Assembly (NCBI RefSeq): GCF_030651915.1 | Contig: NZ_JAUSBV010000002.1 | Location: 572,414 to 636,413, forward strand | Reading direction: 5' to 3' | Length of the DNA: 64,000 nucleotides | Origin: Parvibaculum sp. | GTDB taxonomy: Bacteria; Pseudomonadota; Alphaproteobacteria; Parvibaculales; Parvibaculaceae | In this document: one piece after another, positions 33,962 through 41,351 of the stretch | Numbering within the stretch: the first letter of the stretch is position 1 | Layout: each line of letters begins with the position of its first letter | Notes under the pieces: model-generated | The model's database searches: none | Told to the model about the DNA's origin: nothing | Seen by the model: only the letters and a program-made list of their open reading frames with translations | Program-made: the position numbers and the translations under genes

Positions 33962-34870
33962 ATGCCGCAGGTCAAGGCGAACGGCATCACTATCGAATAT
34001 GAAAGCTTCGGTCCGGAAGACCGCGACACCGTGCTGCTGATCATGGGGCTCGGCGCGCAGTTGACCATGTGGCCGACCGAGCTCTGCGACGAGCTGGTCG
34101 CGCGCGGCTACCGGGTTGTCCGTTTCGACAATCGCGATGTCGGCCTGTCGCACAAGTTCGACGATCTCGGCATGCCCGACATGACGGCGATTTTCGGTGC
34201 GCTGATGGCCGGCAAGACCGCCACCGCGCCTTATGCGCTGGACGAGATGGCGAAAGACGCCGTCGGGCTGCTCGATGCGCTCGGCATCGACCGCGCCCAT
34301 ATCGTCGGCGCCTCGATGGGCGGCATGATCGCGCAGCTCGTCGCGATCAATAATCCCGAATACGCGCTCTCGCTCACCTCCATCATGTCGACCACGGGCA
34401 ATCCGGCGCTGCCGCAGGGCAAGCCCGAAGCCATGGCCGTGCTGATGACGCCGGCGCCGGAAGGCGACATTCCCGCCGCCATCGAGCGCGGCATGCTCGC
34501 CTGGAACACGATCGGCAGCCCCGGCTACAAAACGGATGATGCGACGCTTCGCGCGTGGGTCACGCGCGACGTCAACCGCTCGCTCTATCCTGTGGGCGTT
34601 GCCCGCCAGATGGCGGCCATCGTCGCCAATGGCGACCGCCGCGCAAAGCTGAAGATGCTCAACCTGCCCGCCGTGGTGCTGCATGGTGCCGACGATCCGC
34701 TGGTGCCGGTCGCGGGCGGCAAGGACACGGCCGAGAATATTCCGGGGGCGGAGCTTCGCGTCATTCCCGGCATGGGCCACGATTTCCCGCTCGGTCTGGT
34801 CGCCACCTTTGCCGATGCCATCGAGGCGGCGGCCAAGCGCGCTTCCAGCGTCTCGCGCGCGGCGGATTGA
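33962..34870 (+). CDS. Alpha/beta hydrolase (tandem copy 1)
   Basis: A 302-residue alpha/beta hydrolase. LLIMGLGAQLTMW provides the oxyanion region, GASMGGM the nucleophile serine, HGADDPLVP the acid and GMGHD the histidine. The start at 33962 follows AGGGGAGG. A close paralogue lies four bases downstream, so the two probably arose by tandem duplication and are translated together. Similar pairs are annotated as aclacinomycin methylesterase or haloalkane-type hydrolases, but the substrate is undetermined. Confidence 0.88.
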   Translation: MPQVKANGITIEYESFGPEDRDTVLLIMGLGAQLTMWPTELCDELVARGYRVVRFDNRDVGLSHKFDDLGMPDMTAIFGALMAGKTATAPYALDEMAKDAVGLLDALGIDRAHIVGASMGGMIAQLVAINNPEYALSLTSIMSTTGNPALPQGKPEAMAVLMTPAPEGDIPAAIERGMLAWNTIGSPGYKTDDATLRAWVTRDVNRSLYPVGVARQMAAIVANGDRRAKLKMLNLPAVVLHGADDPLVPVAGGKDTAENIPGAELRVIPGMGHDFPLGLVATFADAIEAAAKRASSVSRAAD

Positions 34871-34874
34871 GCCG

Positions 34875-35780
34875 ATGGTGCAGAAAATCGTCACGGCCAA
34901 CGGTATCGCGATCAATTGCGAGGATCGCGGTCCGGCGGATGCCACGCCGATCCTTTTCGTCAACGGCTACACCTCGACCCTGATGAGCTGGCCCGAGGAG
35001 CTGATGGAGGGACTTCGCGCCGAAGGCTTCCGCGTCATCCGCTACGACAATCGCGATGTCGGCAAGTCGCAGAAATTTTCCGGCCTGCCGAAGATCGCTG
35101 ATGTCATTGCGGCGGTGCGGGCGGGCAAAAAGCCCGACATGCCCTATAGGCTTGCCGATATGGCGGCCGACGGCATCGGCGTGCTCGATGCGCTCGGCAT
35201 CGGGCGGGCCCACATCATGGGCATCTCGATGGGCGGCATGATCGTGCAGCGCATGGCGATCCATCATCCCGAGCGGCTGACCTCCGTCACCTCGATCATG
35301 TCCTCGACCGGCAATCCCGATCTGCCGGGGGCCAGCGACGACGCCCTGAAAGCCTTGCAGGCGCAGCCGCCGTCCGAGGAGCGCGAAGACGTGATCCGTC
35401 ACCGCATGAAGGGACGGCGCGTCTATCAGAGCCCGGCATATCCGAAAACCGATGACGACCTCTACGCCCTGGTCGCGCGCGAATACGACCACATGTATTA
35501 CCCCGAAGGCGGCATCCGCCAATATGCGGCGATCATGGGCGACGGCTCACGCGTCGAGGCGCTGAGGAAGGTGCGCGTGCCGTTCCTGGTCATTCACGGC
35601 AAGGCCGATCCGCTGGTGCCGCATGCCGGCGGCGAAGACACGGCCAAATCGGTGCCGGGCGCGAAACTCGTCTCGATCGACGGCATGGGCCACGACCTCC
35701 CCGTCGAACTCTGCGCGCAATATGTCGACCTCATCGCCACCCATGCCCGCGCGGCCGAACGCCAGCAGGCGGCGGAGTAG
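34875..35780 (+). CDS. Alpha/beta hydrolase (tandem copy 2)
   Basis: A 301-residue paralogue of the upstream gene, similar along the whole length: both share V-AGI-Y/N-NRDVG, HI-G-SMGGMI and SIMS-TGNP-LP blocks. GISMGGM is the nucleophile, HGKADPLVP the acid and GMGHD the histidine. Starts four bases after the first copy stops. The divergence is considerable (roughly half of the residues by eye), so the duplication is old. Confidence 0.88.
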   Translation: MVQKIVTANGIAINCEDRGPADATPILFVNGYTSTLMSWPEELMEGLRAEGFRVIRYDNRDVGKSQKFSGLPKIADVIAAVRAGKKPDMPYRLADMAADGIGVLDALGIGRAHIMGISMGGMIVQRMAIHHPERLTSVTSIMSSTGNPDLPGASDDALKALQAQPPSEEREDVIRHRMKGRRVYQSPAYPKTDDDLYALVAREYDHMYYPEGGIRQYAAIMGDGSRVEALRKVRVPFLVIHGKADPLVPHAGGEDTAKSVPGAKLVSIDGMGHDLPVELCAQYVDLIATHARAAERQQAAE

Positions 35781-35786
35781 GGAAGG

Positions 35787-35893
35787 CCCCTCACCCTTCC
35801 CAACGATGCGGCTTCGCCGCATCGCCGGGCCCCTTCCCTCTCCCCAGCGGGGAGAGGGAGGGAGCGGGCGTCAGCCCGCGGAAGGGTGAGGGG
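35787..35893. repeat. Nested palindromic repeat element
   Basis: A 107-base intergenic element with a perfect 14-bp outer arm CCCCTCACCCTTCC (35787-35800) paired with GGAAGGGTGAGGGG (35880-35893). Inside lie two perfect hairpins, GATGCGGC/GCCGCATC (35805-35823) and CCCTCTCCCC/GGGGAGAGGG (35836-35858). This layout is that of the dispersed repeats common in alphaproteobacterial intergenic DNA. It ends five bases before the left direct repeat of the DUF5131-TcmP cassette. Confidence 0.8.
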
Positions 35894-35897
35894 GCTT

Positions 35898-35950
35898 CCC
35901 CTCAAACCTCCGCCGAGCCGCCATCGACAGGAATGGTCGCACCCGTCGTG
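35898..35950. repeat. Left 53-bp direct repeat (displaced SDR 3' end)
   Basis: Identical at 51 of 53 positions to 37703-37755 in the same orientation. Read on the minus strand it encodes TTGATIPVDGGSAEV and a TGA stop, that is, the C terminus of the SDR gene to the right, here without the rest of the gene. The two differences (CCG to CCT and GGC to GGT) are both synonymous, so the copy was once part of a working gene of a related lineage. Confidence 0.9.
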
Positions 35951-35993
35951 GTCCAGCTAGTCCCGCCCTCCGATGGCTTTGACGGCGGCAGTC

Positions 35994-36006
35994 GAATGAT
36001 TCATTC
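35994..36006. promoter_or_regulatory. GAATGATTCATTC palindrome upstream of DUF5131
   Basis: A perfect 13-base palindrome 39 bases before the DUF5131 start, in the only non-coding stretch of the cassette. It is a plausible operator or activator site for the two-gene unit; no cognate regulator lies inside the cassette. There is no clear -35/-10 pair around it. Confidence 0.4.
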
Positions 36007-36045
36007 TGAAACCGATTCGCGGCTTTCCGGCCGTGGGAGGCATAC

Positions 36046-36813
36046 ATGGCGGAGTCATCGATCGAGTGGACCGACGCGACCTGGAATCCCGTTGCTGGCT
36101 GTACGATTCTGTCGCCCGGATGCACGAATTGCTATGCGATGAGAATGGCGGCGCGGCTTGAGGCCATGGGAACGCCGAAATATACCGGACTCACGAGGCG
36201 ATCAGGCGGACGTGCGGTTTGGACCGGCAAAGTCAGGCTCGACAAGACCGGGCTTGAACTTCCGTTGAAGTGGAAAAAGCCGCGCATGGTCTTCGTCAAT
36301 TCCATGTCGGACCTTTTTCAGGAGAAAGTGCCGTTTACTTTCATCGAAGCGGTTTGGGATGTGATGGCCCGCTCTCACTGGCACACGTTTCAGATTCTCA
36401 CCAAACGACCTGATCGCATGGCAGAGCTGACACAGAAGCTTGGCGTCCTCCCGAATGTGTGGCTTGGAACAAGCGTCGAGAATGTGGAGTACGCACATCG
36501 ACTCGATAGCCTGCGCGCGTCGAAAGCAGCGATACGGTTTGTCTCGTTTGAGCCCTTGCTCGGGTCCGTCGAGGGCGCCGATTTGTCCGATATCGACTGG
36601 GCCATCGTCGGCGGTGAATCCGGTCCGAAGGCGCGCCCGATGGATAAGGCGTGGGTCGAAGAGATACGGTCTGAATGCCGGCGAAAAGGCACGGCCTTTT
36701 TCTTCAAGCAATGGGGCGGAAAGAACAAGGCGAAGACCGGGCGGGAACTCGACGGTCGCACTTGGGACGAGTTTCCTGATAGACGGGAAGTGCCTACCTT
36801 CGTCGCTATTTAG
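36046..36813 (+). CDS. DUF5131 (phage Gp37/Gp68-type) three-Cys-motif protein
   Basis: A 255-residue protein of the DUF5131 family. EWTDATWNPVAGC begins the signature, with cysteines 19, 26 and 29 in CTILSPGCTNCYAMRMAARL, a Cx6Cx2C arrangement suggestive of an iron-sulfur site as in radical-SAM-like enzymes. Later family blocks are WTGKVRLD, VFVNSMSDLFQ, FQILTKRPDR, WLGTSVENVEY, RFVSFEPLLG, VGGESGPKARPM and FFFKQWGG. The family is common in phages and mobile elements and is described as a partner of TcmP. It starts with ATG after GGGAGG and is followed after ten bases by TcmP. Biochemical function is unknown. Confidence 0.88.
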   Translation: MAESSIEWTDATWNPVAGCTILSPGCTNCYAMRMAARLEAMGTPKYTGLTRRSGGRAVWTGKVRLDKTGLELPLKWKKPRMVFVNSMSDLFQEKVPFTFIEAVWDVMARSHWHTFQILTKRPDRMAELTQKLGVLPNVWLGTSVENVEYAHRLDSLRASKAAIRFVSFEPLLGSVEGADLSDIDWAIVGGESGPKARPMDKAWVEEIRSECRRKGTAFFFKQWGGKNKAKTGRELDGRTWDEFPDRREVPTFVAI

Positions 36814-36823
36814 AGGATGTCCG

Positions 36824-37675
36824 ATGGTGGACGAATCTGATTCCGAAGGAAAATATGAAATAGATGAAGATGGCCTGCCCCGCGAAATCGTGGGTCCATG
36901 GGTCAAAGATAAGCATGCTCGGTTGGAGAAGTATGTCGGGATTAGTCGGTCGGTCCGAGCGATGTTCTCGCGACCTGGTGGCGCAGGAGCCTCCTTTATA
37001 GACCTATTCTCCGGGCCGGGACGCGTTCGGATTCGCGACGAACAAGAGAGCCGCGACGGTGGTGCGCTGGTAGCTTGGCATGAAGCGGTCAACGGCGGCG
37101 CACGTTTCACCCAGGTTCATGTCGCCGATGTGAATCCGGCATTTGCGGACGCCGTGGAACTTCGACTCATAAGAGATGGAGCGCCCGCACTCAAGCAAGT
37201 GGGGGAAGCAGCGGACGTCGTTGATGCCGTTGTCAAAAAGCTCAATCGCTACGCTCTTCACTTTGCATTTCTCGATCCGTATGCGTTGAAAGCGCTCCCA
37301 TTTGACATCATTCGCAAGTTGGCCTCGCTTCAGCGAATGGACATATTGGTACATGTCAGCATCCAGGATTTGCAGCGAAACCTAAGGCGCTACATTGGGC
37401 AAGAGGGCTCTCCGCTAGATTCTTTTGCGCCGGGATGGCGACAGCATGTAGATGTTTCTCGGTCTGACGATTTGGTTCGCGCGAAGTTTCTTGAGCACTG
37501 GAGAAATCTTTTAAAAGCCGAGGGCATGTCTACAACTGAAACTGCGGAGCTTGTCGTAGGGACGAAGAATCAGCGTTTGTACCTGCTGGCATTCGCTGCC
37601 AGACATGATCGAGCATTGGAGTTTTGGGAGAAAATCAGACACCTCGACGGGAATCAGCAAGGAACGTTGCTTTGA
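36824..37675 (+). CDS. tcmP: Three-Cys-motif partner protein TcmP
   Basis: A 283-residue TcmP protein. PWVKDKHARLEKYV is the N-terminal family block; FIDLFSGPGRVRI (58-70), VADVNP (100-105) and FLDPYALK (149-156) have the order and spacing of a Rossmann-type methyltransferase: glycine loop, acidic residue after strand 2, and a DPPY-like motif. I infer a SAM-dependent methyltransferase-like fold; catalysis is not demonstrated. ATG at 36824 after GAGG, ten bases behind the DUF5131 stop. Codon use is AT-richer than the host's. Confidence 0.85.
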   Translation: MVDESDSEGKYEIDEDGLPREIVGPWVKDKHARLEKYVGISRSVRAMFSRPGGAGASFIDLFSGPGRVRIRDEQESRDGGALVAWHEAVNGGARFTQVHVADVNPAFADAVELRLIRDGAPALKQVGEAADVVDAVVKKLNRYALHFAFLDPYALKALPFDIIRKLASLQRMDILVHVSIQDLQRNLRRYIGQEGSPLDSFAPGWRQHVDVSRSDDLVRAKFLEHWRNLLKAEGMSTTETAELVVGTKNQRLYLLAFAARHDRALEFWEKIRHLDGNQQGTLL

Positions 37676-37702
37676 TTTTTCTGTTAGTTGAAATGTTATC
37701 TA

Positions 37703-37755
37703 CCCCTCAAACCTCCGCCGAGCCGCCATCGACCGGAATGGTCGCGCCCGTCGTG
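37703..37755. repeat. Right 53-bp direct repeat (SDR 3' end)
   Basis: The second copy of the direct repeat, 1805 bases from the first. Here it is continuous with the intact SDR coding region and provides its last 15 codons, stop codon and four further bases. Homology between the copies ends abruptly after 37755. Confidence 0.9.
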
Positions 37756-38474
37756 TAAGCGGAAGCGCGCGAGGCGAGGAAGATCGCCACACCCGCCGCG
37801 TCTTCCGGGGTGCCGATGCGGCCGAGCGGATTGCCGGCCTTGATCGCGTCGCCGAAGCTTTCCAGCGTCGCCTTCATCATCTGGCTCGGGAAGGGCCCGG
37901 GCGCGATCGCGTTGACCAGGATGTGTTCGCGCGCCAGGCGCTTGGCCAGATGCCGGGTCAGCATGATGCAGCCCGCCTTCGAGGCCGAATAGGCATAGGT
38001 CTCGAGTTCGGGCGGCGTGATGCCGTTGACCGAGGCCGTGTTGATGATGCGGGCCGGGTTTTCCGCGCTGGCGGACGCGCGCAGCAGCGGCAGCATCGCC
38101 TGGGTCAGGAAGAACACGCCCTTCAGGTTGATGTTCATCACCTTGTCCCAGCCGCTTTCGGAATACTCGTCGATCGGCTCGCCCCAGGCCGCGCCCGCAT
38201 TGTTGATCAGCACGTCGAGCTTCTTTTCGCGCTTCGAAAGTTCGGCCGCGATGCCCTTGATGCCGTCCGTGGTGCCGAGATCGAAAGGCAGCGAAATGCA
38301 GGTGCCTTTCTTCGACAGTTCTTCCGCCAGTTCGTTGCAGGCCTGCGCCTTGCGCGCGGTGATATAGACTTTCGCGCCGTTCTCGACAAAGCCGGTCGCG
38401 ATCATTTCGCCGATGCCGCGCGAGCCGCCGGTCACGAGCACCGTCTTGCCTTCGACGCTGAAGAGATTTTTCAT
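37707..38474 (-). CDS. SDR-family oxidoreductase (RhlG/glucose-dehydrogenase-like)
   Basis: A 255-residue classical SDR. VLVTGGSRGIGEMIA is the cofactor motif, with TARK ending strand 2 (basic residues after it suggest NADPH); LINNAGAAWG, NTASVNG and AYSASKAGC supply the structural asparagine block, catalytic serine and Y-x3-K. The C terminus TGATIPVDGGSAEV is the part duplicated on the other side of the cassette. I start at the ATG at 38474; the upstream frame runs into low-complexity repeat DNA. The transcript ends at the cassette. Confidence 0.9.
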   Translation of the reverse strand: MKNLFSVEGKTVLVTGGSRGIGEMIATGFVENGAKVYITARKAQACNELAEELSKKGTCISLPFDLGTTDGIKGIAAELSKREKKLDVLINNAGAAWGEPIDEYSESGWDKVMNINLKGVFFLTQAMLPLLRASASAENPARIINTASVNGITPPELETYAYSASKAGCIMLTRHLAKRLAREHILVNAIAPGPFPSQMMKATLESFGDAIKAGNPLGRIGTPEDAAGVAIFLASRASAYTTGATIPVDGGSAEV

Positions 38475-38559
38475 CCGAGTTTCCCCCGTTGAGATTTCAA
38501 TGGCCGGGAAGCTAGCGGACGCAGGGGAAATGGGCAATCCCGGCGCAGAGGCAAGAAAG

Positions 38560-38995
38560 GGAAGGGGTTCACGCGGAGGCGCGGCCTGTCCTCCGAAGCT
38601 GCAAAGCAGCGTAGGAGGAAGGCGCGGAGAAGAGAAGGTTTTGCACGCGAAGACGCGAAGAAGGAAGAAAGAAAGGTTTTGCACGCAGAGGCGCAGAGAC
38701 GCAGAGGCGCCGCATCTGCGGCAAGGCACTGCGCCACCTCAACCGGATGCAGAGGCGGAGCCGCAGCGAAGAAAGAGAAGGTTTTCTGGCGCTTCGCGCC
38801 GGAAGACTCTTCGCGCCGAAGGCGCAATCATCGAAACGATGGGGGCATAACCGGGGCCACACATTCGGCCCCTCTGCGTCTCTGCGCCTCTGCGTGAACC
38901 CCTTCTTCTTCGCGTCTTCGCGTCTTCGCGTGAATCCTTCTTTCTTCCTCCTCCGCGCCTCCGCGCCTCCGCGTGCAAAATCTTCCTTCCCTTCC
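38560..38995. repeat. Degenerate purine-rich repeat block with inverted arms
   Basis: About 430 gene-free bases built from variations on CGCAGAGGCGCAGAGACGCAGAG and CGCGAAGACGCGAAG. They appear in direct orientation on the left (38560-38720) and in inverted orientation on the right (38870-38995: CCTCTGCGTCTCTGCGCC, then CTTCGCGTCTTCGCGTC and CCGCGCCTCCGCGCCTC). The arms share further elements such as GGTTTTGCACGCAGAG against CTCCGCGTGCAAAATC. Similar repeats are known from intergenic DNA of many bacteria and are often mis-annotated as proteins. Not a CRISPR: no spacers or fixed unit. Confidence 0.8.
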
Positions 38996-39013
38996 TTCCT
39001 TCCTTCCAAACAA

Positions 39014-39039
39014 AAAGGGCGCCCCGCGGGACGCCCTTT
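39014..39039 (-). terminator. Rho-independent terminator of the acyl-CoA dehydrogenase gene
   Basis: On the minus strand AAAGGGCG pairs with CGCCCTTT around a GC-rich core CCCGCGGG and is followed by TTGTTTGG. It lies 22 bases beyond the stop of the acyl-CoA dehydrogenase and separates it from the repeat block. Confidence 0.75.
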
Positions 39040-39060
39040 CCGTATTCAACAAACGAAGCC

Positions 39061-40911
39061 TCAGAAGGCGGCTGCGTCGAGGGCCATGTAGCCGTCGGCG
39101 CCCTGCTTGGCGCGTTCGAGCCAGCTCGCCGTCATCGGGATTTCGCGTTCCATCCAGTAACGCGCCAGCACCAGCTTGCGCTCGTAGAACTCCTTGTTGC
39201 CTTCGCCGGCTTTCAGTTTCGCCAAAGCGATCTTCGCCATCTGCGCCCACATCCAGCCGAGCGCCACGGTGCCGAAGATGTTCAGCATGTCGTAGGAGGC
39301 GGCACCCGCATTGTCGTAATTCTTCGGCGCGTTCTCCATCAGCCAGCCGGCCGCTTCGCCGAGGCGCTTGTAGCCCGCGCGGAGCGGTTCCACATAAGGT
39401 TTCATCTCGGCGTCGCCTTCGTTTTCCTTGATGAAGGCTTCGAGCTTGGCAAAGAAAGTCATCGTCGCGCGTCCGCCCTTGGCCGTCATCTTGCGGCCGA
39501 CAAGATCGAGCGCCTGGATGCCGTTGGCGCCTTCATAGACCTGGTTGATGCGCGCATCGCGTACGAACTGTTCCATGCCGTGGTCGCGCACATAGCCATG
39601 GCCGCCGAAGACCTGCATCGAATCGTTGGCCGCCTGGAAGCCCTTGTCGGTGAAGAAGGCCTTGATCACCGGCGTCATCAGCTGCGCCAGATCGGCCGCT
39701 TCCTCGCGTTCCTTCTCGTCCTTGCCGAAGACCTGCAGCGTGAACAGCATCGACACATACATGGCGAGCGCGCGCGCGCCCTCGACGAAGCTCCGCGACG
39801 AAATCAGCAGGCGGCGCACATCCGGGAACACCATGATCGGGTCGGCCGCCTGATCGGGGTTCTTGGCGCCGGTCAGCGCGCGGCCGGCGATGCGCTCATT
39901 CGCATAGGCGACGCCGTTCTGATAGGCCACCTCGCCGATCGCGATGCCCTGGATGCCGACGCCCATGCGGGCGCCGTTCATCATCCCGAACATGCCGGCC
40001 ATGCCGGCCGATTTCGATTTCACGACCTCGCCGGTCTCGGTCTTCTTTTCGGCCGGGCGTCCGCCGAGGCGATAGGCGACGGCCTCGTCGAAATTCAGCA
40101 CAGCGGTTGCATTGCCCTTGATGCCCATTTTCTTTTCGATCGAGCCGCAGGAAACGCCGTTGCGACCCTTGATCTCGCCGGTCTCCTTGTCGACCAGCAT
40201 CTTCGGCACCATGAAGAAATTGACCGTCGAGAGATCGTTGGCGAGCTTGCCGTCCGCGTCCGGCACCTTGGCGATCACCATATGGATGATGTTGTCGGTC
40301 ATGTCGTGGTCGCCACCGGAAATGAAGATCTTGGTGCCGGTGATGCGGTAGGTGCCGTCTTCCTGCTCGACCGCTTTCGTCTTCATCAGCTTCAGGTCGG
40401 TGCCGCAATGCGGCTCCGTCAGGCACATGGTGCCGGTCCATTCGCCGGAGATCATCTTCTTGGCGACATGCTCCTTCATCCACGGTTCGCCGGTCGCCCA
40501 GAGCGCCGAATAGGCTGCGGTCGTCAGGCCCGGATACATGGTGAAAGCCTGGTTGGCCGACATGCCCATTTCGGTGAAGGCGAAAGTGATGACCGAGGGC
40601 AGGCCGGCGCCGCCGGCTTCCTCCGGCGCGCCCAGGCGGTTCCAGCCATCGGCGCAGAATTTCTCGAAAGCTTCCTTGAAGCCGGGCGGCGTGCGCACGA
40701 CGCCGTTTTCGAGCACGCAGCCATGCTCGTCGCCGACCTGGTTCAAGGGCTGCAGAACCTCCTCGCAGAATTTCGCCCCGCCTTCGAGGATCGCCGCCGT
40801 CATGTCGGGCGTCAGATCGCCGAAGCCCGGCACGTCGCCGCGCTTGTCGATTTCAAGAAGCTCGTGAAACAGAAACAGGAAATCTTCCACGGGGGCCTTG
40901 TAGCTCGGCAT
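39061..40911 (-). CDS. Acyl-CoA dehydrogenase with C-terminal extension (DmdC/FadE-like)
   Basis: A 616-residue flavoenzyme introducing the alpha-beta double bond into an acyl-CoA. MPSYKAPVEDFLFLFHE at the start and the roughly 130-residue helical C-terminal extension mark the long ACAD subfamily (as in DmdC). Blocks: MCLTEPHCGTDL for substrate and FAD binding, GTKIFISGGDHDM, DARINQVYEGANGIQALDL near the C-terminal domain, which holds the catalytic glutamate of this subgroup. It stands alone with its own terminator. Confidence 0.9.
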   Translation of the reverse strand: MPSYKAPVEDFLFLFHELLEIDKRGDVPGFGDLTPDMTAAILEGGAKFCEEVLQPLNQVGDEHGCVLENGVVRTPPGFKEAFEKFCADGWNRLGAPEEAGGAGLPSVITFAFTEMGMSANQAFTMYPGLTTAAYSALWATGEPWMKEHVAKKMISGEWTGTMCLTEPHCGTDLKLMKTKAVEQEDGTYRITGTKIFISGGDHDMTDNIIHMVIAKVPDADGKLANDLSTVNFFMVPKMLVDKETGEIKGRNGVSCGSIEKKMGIKGNATAVLNFDEAVAYRLGGRPAEKKTETGEVVKSKSAGMAGMFGMMNGARMGVGIQGIAIGEVAYQNGVAYANERIAGRALTGAKNPDQAADPIMVFPDVRRLLISSRSFVEGARALAMYVSMLFTLQVFGKDEKEREEAADLAQLMTPVIKAFFTDKGFQAANDSMQVFGGHGYVRDHGMEQFVRDARINQVYEGANGIQALDLVGRKMTAKGGRATMTFFAKLEAFIKENEGDAEMKPYVEPLRAGYKRLGEAAGWLMENAPKNYDNAGAASYDMLNIFGTVALGWMWAQMAKIALAKLKAGEGNKEFYERKLVLARYWMEREIPMTASWLERAKQGADGYMALDAAAF

Positions 40912-41135
40912 CGGGGGCTCCTTCGATTTACATAATTGTCAGCAGGCGCGGCGGAATATGGCCGAGCCTCGCCCATTTGTCGAGCATGACGCAAGGGCAG
41001 GCGGCATCCTGCCGCGCCGCGCTCAACCGGCTTTGTATACGCGGCAAAAACCGGCGCGGATTTGCGGGCGCCATGCGCGGAGTGCGACTCCGCAAGCTGC
41101 GGTTTCACGCGGCGCAAAACACACCCAAAGGTGTC

Positions 41136-41155
41136 ATTCCGGCGAAAGCCGGAAT
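41136..41155. repeat. REP-like hairpin ATTCCGGC-gaaa-GCCGGAAT
   Basis: A perfect 8-bp inverted repeat with a GAAA tetraloop, in a 440-base stretch without genes (40912-41351). The context GTCATTCCGGCGAAAGCCGGAATCC is of the type of dispersed palindromes in alphaproteobacterial genomes. Confidence 0.65.
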
Positions 41156-41201
41156 CCATGGGCCTTACGGCGCATTCGGGCGCTGCCATCCCCACCTCGT
41201 C

Positions 41202-41224
41202 ATTGCCGGACTTGATCCGGCAAT
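41202..41224. repeat. REP-like hairpin ATTGCCGGA-cttga-TCCGGCAAT
   Basis: A perfect 9-bp inverted repeat with a five-base loop, 46 bases after the previous one and in the same gene-free stretch. Both belong to the widely dispersed cattgccggactt-gatccgg type. I see no gene in the rest of 40912-41351. Confidence 0.65.
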
Positions 41225-41351
41225 CCAGAAGCCGCGCAGCGGCGTCTCTCTTCGCAAGGACTCAAGTGAAAATGCAATATGCGCAGGAGAAACCTCCCTC
41301 CGCATTCACTTGCCAGAGAATCTCATGCGAAGTCCGCGCGTCGCCTATGCC

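Larger units (their letters stand above)
35898..37755 (+). mobile_element. Putative integrated two-gene cassette (DUF5131-TcmP)
   Basis: Between the 53-bp repeats lie about 1750 bases containing two genes in one orientation. By eye the GC is far below the flanks: 27 of 60 in 37261-37320 and 28 of 60 in 36301-36360. The insertion sits exactly at the 3' end of an SDR gene and leaves it intact, as integrative elements that target gene ends do. No recombinase is present within the cassette, so it would have depended on an enzyme acting in trans or on homologous exchange. Confidence 0.6.

Noticed and set aside
35898-36006. A decayed second SDR pseudogene at the left repeat
   Set aside because: Homology to the SDR ends abruptly after 53 bases and the following sequence has no SDR similarity, so a duplicated gene end fits better; not fully excluded.
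38560-38995. CRISPR array
   Set aside because: Units are degenerate and of changing length, lie in both orientations, and have no unique spacers or cas genes nearby.
38569-39009. Several 80-150-residue arginine-rich frames in the repeat block
   Set aside because: They read the CGCAGAGGCG repeats as HAEAQRRR-type protein, a known annotation artefact, and have no ribosome sites.
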